64,000 nt of DNA from Paracoccaceae bacterium (GTDB lineage Bacteria; Pseudomonadota; Alphaproteobacteria; Rhodobacterales; Rhodobacteraceae): NCBI GenBank assembly GCA_017852835.1, contig JAFMKS010000001.1:1-64000 (forward strand). The letters are read 5' to 3'. The position numbers and the translations under genes are program-made. Shown in pieces: positions 41,290 through 50,541 of this stretch. The notes beneath the pieces are model-generated. The model saw only the letters and a list, made by a program, of their open reading frames with translations. It did no database searches and was not told the DNA's origin. Position 1 is the stretch's first letter, and every line of letters begins with the position of its first letter.

Positions 41290-42675
41290 ATGAGTGATTA
41301 TGTTGTTAAGGACATAGCTTTAGCGGATTTTGGCCGCAAGGAATTGGACATTGCGGAAACTGAAATGCCTGGGTTGATGGCGCTGCGCTCTGAATACGGC
41401 GAAAGCAAGCCACTGAAAGGCGCACGCATCGTCGGCTCGCTTCACATGACGATCCAGACAGCGGTTTTGATTGAAACATTGGTGGCACTGGGTGCTGATG
41501 TGCGCTGGGCGTCTTGCAACATCTTTTCAACACAGGACCACGCAGCGGCAGCCATTGCCGCCGCGAACGTTCCTGTCTTTGCGATCAAAGGCCAGTCGTT
41601 GGAAGAGCATTGGGATTACTTGGATAAATCATTCATGTTCCCAGAAGGCCCAAACATGATCTTGGACGATGGCGGTGATGCGACATTGTACGTTCTATTG
41701 GGCGCACGTGCAGAAGCGGGCGAAGATATCATTCCCGTGCCACAGTCCGAAGAAGAGGCCGTGATTAAGGCGCAGATCAAAAAGCGCATGGAACAATCGC
41801 CAGGTTGGTTCACGAAAACCCGCGATGCGATCAAAGGCGTGTCAGAGGAAACAACAACGGGTGTGCACCGCCTGTATGAATTGGTGAAAAATGGCCAACT
41901 ACCGTTCCCTGCGATCAATGTGAATGACTCAGTTACTAAGTCCAAATTCGACAACAAGTATGGTTGTAAAGAATCCCTTGTTGACGGCATTCGCCGCGCA
42001 ACCGACACGATGATGGCGGGTAAGACTGCAGTTGTCTGTGGATATGGCGACGTGGGCAAAGGCTCTGCCGCGTCACTTCGCGGTGCAGGTGCGCGTGTTA
42101 AGGTGACCGAGGTTGATCCAATTTGTGCGCTTCAGGCCGCTATGGATGGGTTTGAGGTTCTAACACTCGAAGACGCAGTTGAAACGGCAGACATCTTTAT
42201 CACCACAACAGGCAACAAAGACGTCATTCGCATCGAACATATGCGCGCGATGAAGGACATGGCGATTGTTGGAAACATCGGTCACTTTGACAACGAAATC
42301 CAAGTTGCGCACTTAAAGAACCACAAATGGACCAACATCAAGGACCAGGTAGACATGATCGAAATGCCATCAGGCAACCGTATCATTCTGCTTTCAGAGG
42401 GTCGTCTCTTGAACCTTGGTAATGCAACTGGACACCCATCCTTTGTCATGTCAGCCTCGTTCACGAACCAGGTTTTGGCGCAGATTGAACTTTGGACAAA
42501 GGGTGATGAATATAACAATGATGTTTACATCCTACCAAAGCATTTGGACGAAAAGGTTGCGCGCCTGCATTTGGATCGCATCGGTGTGAAGCTTACAACA
42601 CTTGCCAAAGATCAAGCAGACTACATCGGCGTCACACCAGAAGGCCCATTCAAGCCAGAACATTACAGATATTAA
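41290..42675 (+). CDS. ahcY: Adenosylhomocysteinase
   Basis: [64 protein letters not shown]-terminal KPEHYRY. Confidence 0.97.
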   Translation: MSDYVVKDIALADFGRKELDIAETEMPGLMALRSEYGESKPLKGARIVGSLHMTIQTAVLIETLVALGADVRWASCNIFSTQDHAAAAIAAANVPVFAIKGQSLEEHWDYLDKSFMFPEGPNMILDDGGDATLYVLLGARAEAGEDIIPVPQSEEEAVIKAQIKKRMEQSPGWFTKTRDAIKGVSEETTTGVHRLYELVKNGQLPFPAINVNDSVTKSKFDNKYGCKESLVDGIRRATDTMMAGKTAVVCGYGDVGKGSAASLRGAGARVKVTEVDPICALQAAMDGFEVLTLEDAVETADIFITTTGNKDVIRIEHMRAMKDMAIVGNIGHFDNEIQVAHLKNHKWTNIKDQVDMIEMPSGNRIILLSEGRLLNLGNATGHPSFVMSASFTNQVLAQIELWTKGDEYNNDVYILPKHLDEKVARLHLDRIGVKLTTLAKDQADYIGVTPEGPFKPEHYRY

Positions 42676-42703
42676 ACGCAAAGCTTAAACCTATTGCTTG
42701 CAA

Positions 42704-42736
42704 GCCCTGTGTGAAATTCATGCAGGGCTTTTTTTG
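42704..42736 (+). terminator. Intrinsic terminator downstream of ahcY
   Basis: gccctg-(tgtgaaattcatg)-cagggc followed by ttttttt. Confidence 0.8.
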
Positions 42737-42844
42737 TGCGCTCTGCGCCACAACTTCTCTTCGTCCTCGCAGATTTTGTTTGTCATCGCACGGTTTTTGA
42801 ATAAATATGACAAAAGTAAATAAAATAATCCAAAATGGCATATT

Positions 42845-43185
42845 ATGAGAAAGCGCGACGAACTGATCGAAAAGTATGCAGATGATCTGAAAAATAAGTG
42901 TGGAATGTAGCCAGACATGGATTTGTTGACAACTGTTACCATTGGATGTGGGCCTTCAATCTAGAATGCGGATGCGTCCACAGTTGCTGGGAGCCAAGAG
43001 AGCGAGTTGGAAACAGTCAAAACAATTTTCTTATCAAGAAACTTGGCTAGTCTGATGGGCCTGAATTGATGGATGAAATCAATAGCGTGATCGAAACATA
43101 TCGCCGTCCCGAACGGAACAAATATCGCGCCGTTGTTTATTACATGCTGACCAAGCATTTCGGTAAAGAGTCTGTCTATTCTTAA
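42845..43185 (+). pseudogene. Decayed DUF2853 family gene
   Basis: MRKRDELIEKYADDLKNKCGM*PDMDLLTTVTIGCGPSI*NADASTVAGSQESELETVKT/fs/NFLIKKLG*SDGPELMDEINSVIETYRRPERNKYRAVVYYMLTKHFGKESVYS*: three internal TAG stops and one frameshift in an otherwise well-preserved family sequence. Confidence 0.85.
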
Positions 43186-43267
43186 GGGTTTCAATATTAA
43201 AAACTGTTTTGAATAAATTGCGAAATAGTCTTTGCTTGGAAATCTTACCCTGTCATGTATTGTTGTT

Positions 43268-43288
43268 TTGTCCGGCTAGGAAGGCCGG
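43268..43288. repeat. Perfect 7-bp inverted repeat, possibly a terminator relict
   Basis: gtccggc-taggaag-gccggac in the intergenic region downstream of the DUF2853 remnant. Confidence 0.5.
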
Positions 43289-43356
43289 ACCCATTCTTTT
43301 ACATCGCTGTCGATTTATTACCGCTAAACTAGCAGTCTGTTATGGTACATACGTCA

Positions 43357-43779
43357 TCAATCAGAGTTGGTATTACCAAGTCCACAGATAACCGCCCACT
43401 CCTCGGCAGTGACGGGTTGCACGGATAAGCGAGCGTTTTTGACCAAGACCATTTCGGTCAATCGTGGATCCGTTTTTATCTGTTCTAGGGTCACAGGAAT
43501 TTGCATCGATTTTACGGCGCGAATATCCACGCATTCCCAACGTGGATCATCAGTTGTGCTATCGGGATGAGCGTTGGCACAGACTTCGACAATGCCGACG
43601 ATTTCTTTGTCCTTTTGTGAATGATAAAAGAACCCTAAATCACCAACATTCATCTGGCGCATAAAATTACGCGCCTGATAATTGCGCACACCATCCCATT
43701 CTTCACCGATATCGCCTTTGGTGATCTGCTGATCCCACGACCACGTGGACGGTTCAGATTTGAATAACCAATATTGCAA
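43357..43779 (-). CDS. EVE-domain protein
   Basis: MQYWLFKSEPSTWSWDQQITKGDIGEEWDGVRNYQARNFMRQMNVGDLGFFYHSQKDKEIVGIVEV. Confidence 0.92.
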   Translation of the reverse strand: MQYWLFKSEPSTWSWDQQITKGDIGEEWDGVRNYQARNFMRQMNVGDLGFFYHSQKDKEIVGIVEVCANAHPDSTTDDPRWECVDIRAVKSMQIPVTLEQIKTDPRLTEMVLVKNARLSVQPVTAEEWAVICGLGNTNSD

Positions 43780-43782
43780 AGT

Positions 43783-44055
43783 TTAGATTACCTTATTCCA
43801 TTGAATAAGTTCTGCACTTTGGAACAAGCCTGCAAGGTTGTAGGGATCATTCTTTGCCCAGTCTTCCGCCTGGGCCATGGTGTCAACTTCTAACACAACA
43901 AGTGAGCCACACATATTCCCATCGCTATCCAGTAATGGACCCGCATGCCGCGCGAGTCCAGTTTCCTTCATATAGGCAAGATGATCTTCACGATTTGCTT
44001 TGCGTGTTTCCAGGTGATCAGGTTTATCTTTTGCGATTAATGCAACAAGCATCAT
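43783..44055 (-). CDS. YciI-family protein
   Basis: [33 protein letters not shown]...GSLVVLEVDTMAQAEDWAKNDPYNLAGLF. Confidence 0.9.
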   Translation of the reverse strand: MMLVALIAKDKPDHLETRKANREDHLAYMKETGLARHAGPLLDSDGNMCGSLVVLEVDTMAQAEDWAKNDPYNLAGLFQSAELIQWNKVI

Positions 44056-45011
44056 TCTTCCTTTTGTGGGCGCGCAAGCAACGCGGCTAGTAATGTTTCT
44101 ACGTCTTTTGTGCCAGTTACTAGATCAGAAACTGATCTAATGATTGGCACATCCAAACCCAATTTATCTGCCTTCGTCAATGCAGCTTGGGCGGTAAATT
44201 TTCCTTCTACTGTTGTATTTTCTTTAAAATCTCGCCCTTGGCCCAGTTGCATTCCGTAACGAAAATTCCGTGACTGTTCGGACATACAGGTCAAGCTTAG
44301 GTCGCCAAATCCTGATAGTCCGCATAACGTTGTGTCAAGACCGCCCAACGCGGCTGTGAAACGGCGCATTTCCGCAAATCCACGTGTCATCAGCGCGGCC
44401 CGCGCGCTTTCACCCAATCCCGCGCCAATTGCCGCGCCGCAACCAATAGCAATAACGTTTTTCAATCCGCCACCCAATTCCGCACCAATAACGTCCTGTG
44501 TCCGGTACAGGCGAATATTTTTTGACACTAGCTGATTTTGCAGTGCAATGCCTAATTCTGCCTGTTCGCAGGCCAACGTAAGCGCTGTGGGTAGTCCTCT
44601 TGCGATATCATTAGCAAAGCTGGGGCCGGTAAGGATTGCGGCCTGATCTGAAACGTTTTTCAGCATGTCCACCGGCCCTTTGCCAGTTTCCATGTCAAAT
44701 CCCTTGCAACATGCGATAAGGGTTCTTCGCTGCAGATGTGTATGATTTTCTTCTATAAATTTGCGCAGACTTTGTGTTGGAACCGCGATTAAAATTGCAT
44801 CAGAATCACAAGCTAACTTGAAATCAGACGTGACATATAACGATGTTGGAAATGGACAGTTCGGCAAACGGTCTTTGTTTTCTCGGTCCTGTGAAAACGC
44901 AATAACTTGTTTCGGGTTTCTGCCCCATAAAGTTATTGAATTATCGCCTGTTGAAAGCGAAATCGCCAAAGCGGTTCCAAATGCACCACTGCCTAGAACA
45001 GAAATCTTCAT
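44052..45011 (-). CDS. gpsA: Glycerol-3-phosphate dehydrogenase [NAD(P)+]
   Basis: [18 protein letters not shown]...[19 protein letters not shown]...[18 protein letters not shown]. Confidence 0.95.
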   Translation of the reverse strand: MKISVLGSGAFGTALAISLSTGDNSITLWGRNPKQVIAFSQDRENKDRLPNCPFPTSLYVTSDFKLACDSDAILIAVPTQSLRKFIEENHTHLQRRTLIACCKGFDMETGKGPVDMLKNVSDQAAILTGPSFANDIARGLPTALTLACEQAELGIALQNQLVSKNIRLYRTQDVIGAELGGGLKNVIAIGCGAAIGAGLGESARAALMTRGFAEMRRFTAALGGLDTTLCGLSGFGDLSLTCMSEQSRNFRYGMQLGQGRDFKENTTVEGKFTAQAALTKADKLGLDVPIIRSVSDLVTGTKDVETLLAALLARPQKEE

Positions 45012-46108
45012 GCTTTAGCGCCCTTTTTACCATGCCCGATCAATGGCCTTTTTGATTGGTCCAGAGGCCATCGCGGACGCGCGACCAAATGCGTTGGATC
45101 GACCAAATCATTCATGTAAATTTCTGCAGCGGCATATGCGATCATTGCCGCATTATCCGTGCAATATTTTAAAGGAGGTGCGTTAAATGCAATCGAATGA
45201 TCCGCACATAAATCTTGCAGCTTGGCGCGGATCTCTGAATTAGCTGCAACTCCACCTGCCACGGTAAAGGTTGGTGTTTGCGGAAGTAGTTTGAAATATT
45301 CCACAATTGCACGGCGCGTTTTTTCGACTAGTACATCCGATATCGCTCTTTGAAAACTAGATGCAATATCGTTGACGTCTGATTGATGAAGACCACCCTT
45401 ATAACGAACGATTTCATCACGAACACGCAAAACGGCGGTTTTTAAACCTGAAAATGACATGTCGCATCCCTCACGATCCAACAGTGGACGTGGAAGCGTG
45501 AATTTGGTTGGGTCACCATCACGTGCTGTGGCATCAATTGAGGGTCCCCCTGGCTGTGGTAGGCCCAGCAATCTGGCTGTTTTATCGAATGCCTCGCCCG
45601 GAGCATCATCAATGGTGCCACCTAGCCTTACAAACTGATTTGTCCCTTTCACGATCAAAAATTGGCAGTGCCCGCCAGAGATCACCAACATCAAATATGG
45701 ATATTCAATTGCATCTGTCATTCTGGGCGTCAGAGCATGACCTGCTAAGTGGTTAACGCCAACCAAGGGTTTTTGTGCGCCCATCGCAATTGCCTTGGCT
45801 GACATGACACCCGACAACACGCCACCGATCAAACCAGGACCTGACGTGACCCCAATTAAATCGACATCTTCTAGGTTCACGCATGCCTGATCAAGCGCTT
45901 GCTCTACACACAGATCAAGCATTTCTGCATGTGCCCTTGCCGCGATTTCTGGAACCACACCGCCAAAGTCTTTGTGTAGATCCGTCTGACCAGAAACAAC
46001 GGAGGAAAGAATCTCGGTATCTGTTTCAGTTGACACTCTTAAAACGGCTGCTGCGGTATCGTCGCAACTGCTTTCTAGCCCTAAAACCAATAACTTACCA
46101 TCAGCCAT
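45008..46108 (-). CDS. tsaD: tRNA N6-adenosine threonylcarbamoyltransferase
   Basis: [17 protein letters not shown]...[14 protein letters not shown]...[14 protein letters not shown]...[13 protein letters not shown]. Confidence 0.97.
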   Translation of the reverse strand: MADGKLLVLGLESSCDDTAAAVLRVSTETDTEILSSVVSGQTDLHKDFGGVVPEIAARAHAEMLDLCVEQALDQACVNLEDVDLIGVTSGPGLIGGVLSGVMSAKAIAMGAQKPLVGVNHLAGHALTPRMTDAIEYPYLMLVISGGHCQFLIVKGTNQFVRLGGTIDDAPGEAFDKTARLLGLPQPGGPSIDATARDGDPTKFTLPRPLLDREGCDMSFSGLKTAVLRVRDEIVRYKGGLHQSDVNDIASSFQRAISDVLVEKTRRAIVEYFKLLPQTPTFTVAGGVAANSEIRAKLQDLCADHSIAFNAPPLKYCTDNAAMIAYAAAEIYMNDLVDPTHLVARPRWPLDQSKRPLIGHGKKGAKA

Positions 46109-46175
46109 GTTCTATCCGTTGTGTCTAGTTTGATTGGCAGCTATCATTACCATGTAACTTACTTAACCTTATGCA

Positions 46176-46889
46176 ATGCACCAAGATCACGAACCTAAAA
46201 TTATTCTGACACGTCCCGAACCGGGGCTGACGAAATTTTTAGGTCAGCTTGCACAAGAAATTCCAAGTGCAAATGTATATTGCGAAGCCCTACAAGTAAT
46301 AGATTTCATACCCTATCAAGGTGATTTAACGCGGTATAGCGGGTTTGTTTTTACTTCGTCAAATGGTGTTCGCGCAGCCAAGCGATGGAATTTGCCCACT
46401 CGCCTTGGTTTTGGCGTGGGAAAGGTCACGACAGAGCTTGCGCGTTCATATTGTGATCCGGTCTACGATGGCGGATCTGATGTCGAGGCGTTGATCGCAC
46501 TAATAGAATCAATGATGCCTGACGGACCATTGTTGCATATCCGCGGGCGTGTCAGCATCGGTAATTTGGCCACGCGACTTTCGGAATATGGGATCGAAAC
46601 GCATGAAGCGGTTGGGTATGAACAAAACGTTTGTGCGCCTTCAGATGCATTGATCCAATTGTTACAAGGGGGAAAGCCGATGATTCTTCCCCTATTTTCG
46701 CCGAAAAGTGCAAAGATATTTAAGACGCTGTCCACAAATCGGGAACATTGGCATGTTGTCGCCATGAGCCAAGCTGTCGCAGAGATTTTTGATGCCAATA
46801 ACGTATTGAAGTTGGACATTGCGCAAAAACCGAATGGGGCAGCAATGTTGAATTGCGTGGTGAATGCATGGCGAAGTTATGTGGTTTGA
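46176..46889 (+). CDS. hemD: Uroporphyrinogen-III synthase
   Basis: IILTRPEPGLTKFLGQL...FVFTSSNGVRAAKRW...GPLLHIRGRVSIGNLATRLSEYGIETHEAVGYEQ; upstream of hemY. Confidence 0.85.
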   Translation: MHQDHEPKIILTRPEPGLTKFLGQLAQEIPSANVYCEALQVIDFIPYQGDLTRYSGFVFTSSNGVRAAKRWNLPTRLGFGVGKVTTELARSYCDPVYDGGSDVEALIALIESMMPDGPLLHIRGRVSIGNLATRLSEYGIETHEAVGYEQNVCAPSDALIQLLQGGKPMILPLFSPKSAKIFKTLSTNREHWHVVAMSQAVAEIFDANNVLKLDIAQKPNGAAMLNCVVNAWRSYVV

Positions 46890-46922
46890 GACAGAAAGCT
46901 TTATTGTTGTTGGAGTATTGGA

Positions 46923-48059
46923 ATGACAGATGAAAAAGATGAAAAAGCTGTTGAGCCGATTGATGATCAAACCCACAACATCGAGGATGCGGTTGTTGTA
47001 GAAGACGCGCAGGAAGTTGTTAGCGATGAACCATCAGAGGATGCTGTCACTGATGTTTCAGAGGCCGGCGATACTAAACGGAAATCAACTGGCGTTGTGC
47101 CATTACTCGTTGCTGGATTTATTTGTGCTGGTCTTGGATTTGGTGCTGCAATTTTGTCCCAACCCTCTAACCCGATCTGGCCTGTGCATCCTGATGTGGC
47201 ACAGTTTCGTGATGAAGCGACTGGTCAAATCACAGGCATAGATAAGCGTTTAAACGCGTTAGAACGGCGTGTAACAGACGCTGATCAACGTGCAGTAGGT
47301 GCTGTGTTCCAATCTGATCTTGATGCACTGACCGCTGGCTATGATCAGCGATTTTTAGGGATCGCATCACAGCTTGAAAACTTTGATAAGCGTCTTGCCG
47401 CGCTAGAAAAAAGTACAATTGAATCTGCTATACCCGATGAATTGGTCACACAGTATCAGGACGAGGTGAAACGCCTGAAAGAAACATTAGAGGCACAGCG
47501 TGAAAGCCTGCAAAAATTCATGTCGGAAACTGCACAAACCGCAAATGAGGTGGCCCAGCGTGCAAAAGATACAGTTGCACGAGGTATTTTGGCGCAAATC
47601 CGTGCTGCGATTGAAGCGGGCGGCCCATTTGACACCGCAATCAAGGAATTTGATGAACAGGTTGGACAGGCGCTTCCAAACCAGTTGCGTTCATTTGCCG
47701 AAGAGGGGGTTCAAACCTATCAAGAATTGCGGGATAGTTTTGCAGAAGCTGCACGATCGGCTCTAAACGCTGCGCGTGATGAACTTAACGAAAGCGAAGG
47801 CTTCACGGGAATTGGCAACTACCTGCGCAAACAATTTCAGGCCAGATCAGTAACACCAAAAACGGGTGATGATGCGGATGCGGTTTTGTCGCGTGCAGAA
47901 CAAGCGTTGCGTGAGAACGATTTGAATGGCGCGTTGAATGAACTGGATGCATTGCCAGATGCAGCACGCCATCAGATGCAACCTTGGATCGATCAAGCAC
48001 GCGAACGTCAAGACGCGCTGGAACAATTAGACATTTTAAGCCAAGAAATAGGAAACTAA
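46923..48059 (+). CDS. Mitofilin/COG4223-like inner-membrane protein
   Basis: Acidic N-terminus, one TM (GVVPLLVAGFICAGLGFGAAILS), coiled coil; located between hemD and hemY as is common in Alphaproteobacteria. Confidence 0.75.
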   Translation: MTDEKDEKAVEPIDDQTHNIEDAVVVEDAQEVVSDEPSEDAVTDVSEAGDTKRKSTGVVPLLVAGFICAGLGFGAAILSQPSNPIWPVHPDVAQFRDEATGQITGIDKRLNALERRVTDADQRAVGAVFQSDLDALTAGYDQRFLGIASQLENFDKRLAALEKSTIESAIPDELVTQYQDEVKRLKETLEAQRESLQKFMSETAQTANEVAQRAKDTVARGILAQIRAAIEAGGPFDTAIKEFDEQVGQALPNQLRSFAEEGVQTYQELRDSFAEAARSALNAARDELNESEGFTGIGNYLRKQFQARSVTPKTGDDADAVLSRAEQALRENDLNGALNELDALPDAARHQMQPWIDQARERQDALEQLDILSQEIGN

Positions 48060-48062
48060 GTC

Positions 48063-49520
48063 ATGCTGACATCACTGTTTAAAATTGTGTTATTCCTCAT
48101 GATTGTGGTGGCTATTTCATTTGGCGCTACACATTTGATGGACGGTGACAATACGATCATTGGTGATTTGATGATCACTTTGGGCGGGGTTGAATACACC
48201 CTTAGTGCAATAGAAGCGGTCATTGTTTTAACGCTTTTGGTTGTGTTGATTTGGGTTGGGTTGAAGTTGTTGTCGCTACTTGTCGCGACGTTGCGGTTTA
48301 TCAACGGTGATGACACGGCCATTTCGCGCTATTTTAATCGATCCCGTGAACGGCGTGGGTATCGCGCGTTGTCCGAAGGAATGATGGCCCTTGCGTCGGG
48401 TGATGCGAATGCTGCGATGACCAAGGCAGGTCAGGCAGAGCGGTACCTGCAGCAGCCAACCTTGACCAATTTGCTTGCGGCGCAGGCTGCGGAAATGTCT
48501 GGGAATACGACACGTGCCGAACAGATTTACAAAGAATTGATTAAGGATCCCCAAACCCGATTTGTGGGTGTCCGCGGGATCATGAAACAACGCCTTGCGA
48601 CGGGCGACACAGATGTTGCGCTTAAACTGGCGCAAAAAGCCTTTGAATTAAAGCCCAAGCACGAAGAGGTGCAGGATGTTTTGCTACAGCTTCAGGCTAA
48701 ATCGCACGACTGGCAGGGCGCGCGCAAAACCCTTGGTGTGAAACTTAAGCAGGGGAAAATACCACGTGATGTTCATAAACGCCGAGAGGCTGTTTTGGCA
48801 TTGTCTCAAGCCGCGGATGTCATCGACGAGGAAAATTCAATCGAGAAACGAGAAGCGGCGATTGAAGCGAACCGTCTGTCACCAGATTTGGTGCCCGCAG
48901 CAGCGATGGCGGCGCGTGAATATATCGCGCAGGGCAAGCCAAAATTGGCAGTTCGCGTCATTAAAAAGGCCTGGGAAAGTCAGCCACATCCTGATTTGGC
49001 AGCGGCCTTTTCAGAAATTGCACCAAATGAAACGCCGCAAGAGCGCCTTAAGCGTTTTGCGCAGCTTTCAAAGTTGAACCCATATCACATTGAGTCACGT
49101 TTGATGATGTCTGAACTGAACCTTGCAGCCGAAGATTTCCCAGAGGCGCGGCGCGCATTGGGGGATATCGTGGAGAACGAACCCGATGCACGTGCCCTAA
49201 CAATCATGGCCGCGATTGAGCGGGGTGAAGGCAGCTCGGACGAGGTTGTGCGCGGTTGGCTGACCAAAGCGTTGTCAGCTCCGCGTGGACCTCAGTGGGT
49301 TTGTGACAAGTGTAACACCATCCATTCTGACTGGGTGCCTGTCTGTTCATCGTGTGATGTGCTGGACACGCTAAGCTGGAAGCAAGCGCCGCAAAATGAA
49401 ATGCAGACAAGTACAGGGATTGAAATGCTCCCACTTTTGATGGGAGCATTTCAGGATGAAATGGATGAAGGTGATCTAACTAAAATAGATGAGCCAGCGA
49501 TGGATCAAAGCCAAAGCTGA
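48063..49520 (+). CDS. hemY: HemY-like TPR membrane protein with C-terminal zinc-ribbon-like motif
   Basis: Two N-terminal TMs, TPR array, FNRSRERRGYRALSEGMMALASGDANAAMTKAGQAERYL; C-terminal WVCDKCNTIHSDWVPVCSSCDVLDTLSW. Confidence 0.85.
   Translation: MLTSLFKIVLFLMIVVAISFGATHLMDGDNTIIGDLMITLGGVEYTLSAIEAVIVLTLLVVLIWVGLKLLSLLVATLRFINGDDTAISRYFNRSRERRGYRALSEGMMALASGDANAAMTKAGQAERYLQQPTLTNLLAAQAAEMSGNTTRAEQIYKELIKDPQTRFVGVRGIMKQRLATGDTDVALKLAQKAFELKPKHEEVQDVLLQLQAKSHDWQGARKTLGVKLKQGKIPRDVHKRREAVLALSQAADVIDEENSIEKREAAIEANRLSPDLVPAAAMAAREYIAQGKPKLAVRVIKKAWESQPHPDLAAAFSEIAPNETPQERLKRFAQLSKLNPYHIESRLMMSELNLAAEDFPEARRALGDIVENEPDARALTIMAAIERGEGSSDEVVRGWLTKALSAPRGPQWVCDKCNTIHSDWVPVCSSCDVLDTLSWKQAPQNEMQTSTGIEMLPLLMGAFQDEMDEGDLTKIDEPAMDQSQS
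49422..49452 (-). terminator. Perfect 12-bp hairpin inside the hemY 3' coding region, positioned as terminator for the aglK side
   Basis: gaaatgctccca-cttttga-tgggagcatttc; 27 nt beyond the aglK stop codon on the minus strand. Confidence 0.6.
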
Positions 49521-50541
49521 GGTCCTGACCAACTTCTATTTCGGGCACATCTTGTCCCGCAAAACGGAACGGCGTTCCGTCTTGGGTGCGCAATTCCACG
49601 ACGGTTTCTGTACCTAATCGTTCGACAAGTGTCACGGTACCCTTCAGCTGACCGTTGGGATCCAAAACCAAATGTTGTGGTCGCACACCCATGCGAACCG
49701 CAGCTCCGTTTGATTTTTCTGTCGCGACAAGACGCAGACCACTTATCTGCATTCCTGATCCATTGAATTTAGATGTCGACGCATCTGTTAATTCACCATC
49801 AAAGAAATTCATTTTGGGAGATCCAAGGAAGCCCGCCACAAATTCATTATCTGGGAAATTAAACAAATCCATCGGCGAACCAACTTGCATGATTTCACCG
49901 TCTTTTAGAACTACGATTTTATCCGCAAGCGTCATAGCCTCGACTTGGTCGTGGGTCACATAGATCGTGGTTGCACCCAGTTGTTTGTGCAATTTTGCAA
50001 TCTCAACGCGGGTGTCATGGCGCAGCGCGGCGTCAAGGTTTGACAGGGGTTCATCGAATAAAAATACATCTGGATTGCGCACAATCGCACGTCCGATTGC
50101 AACACGCTGACGCTGACCACCGGAAAGCGCAGCGGGACGGCGATCCAGCAGATGTTCCATTTGCAAAATTTTTGCAGCGGCCTCTACGCGCTCTTGAATT
50201 TCGGCCCTGGCGACGCCCTGCAAGCTTAGCGAAAAGGCCATGTTGTGAAAAACGCTCATGTGTGGGTAAAGCGCATAGGATTGGAAAACCATCGCAATGC
50301 CGCGCTCAGAAGGTGGTAAATCCATAACAGGACGGTCGGCGATGATGATTTCACCGCTTGTCAGGCTTTCTAATCCTGCGATAAGGCGTAGTAGGGTTGA
50401 TTTACCACATCCAGATGGCCCCACAAAAACAACAAACTCACCCTTGTCGATAGACAGGTCAACGTCGCGGATGACGCGGGTTTTGCCGAATGTCTTCTCA
50501 ACATTTCTAAGTTCTACCTGTGCCAAATTAAATCTCCTCAA
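49480..50541 (-). CDS. aglK: Sugar ABC transporter ATP-binding protein (UgpC/AglK/MalK type)
   Basis: VFVGPSGCGKSTLLRLIAGLESLTSGEIIIADRPVMDLPPSERGIAMVFQSYALYPHMSV; C-terminal TOBE region; last gene of aglEFGAK. Confidence 0.88.
   Translation of the reverse strand: MRRFNLAQVELRNVEKTFGKTRVIRDVDLSIDKGEFVVFVGPSGCGKSTLLRLIAGLESLTSGEIIIADRPVMDLPPSERGIAMVFQSYALYPHMSVFHNMAFSLSLQGVARAEIQERVEAAAKILQMEHLLDRRPAALSGGQRQRVAIGRAIVRNPDVFLFDEPLSNLDAALRHDTRVEIAKLHKQLGATTIYVTHDQVEAMTLADKIVVLKDGEIMQVGSPMDLFNFPDNEFVAGFLGSPKMNFFDGELTDASTSKFNGSGMQISGLRLVATEKSNGAAVRMGVRPQHLVLDPNGQLKGTVTLVERLGTETVVELRTQDGTPFRFAGQDVPEIEVGQDLSFGFDPSLAHLF

Noticed and set aside
41229-41290. Possible SAH riboswitch upstream of ahcY
   Set aside because: The short divergent spacer shows no recognisable conserved SAH-riboswitch core
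42845-43185. Amber-codon recoding to explain the three TAG stops in the DUF2853 gene
   Set aside because: A frameshift in the same gene and TAG ending other normal genes (e.g. HAD hydrolase, DMT transporter) make decay the simpler explanation
42961-43194. 77-aa minus-strand ORF MKPLRIDRLFTEMLGQHVINNG...
   Set aside because: Antisense of the DUF2853 remnant; the plus-strand reading explains the sequence
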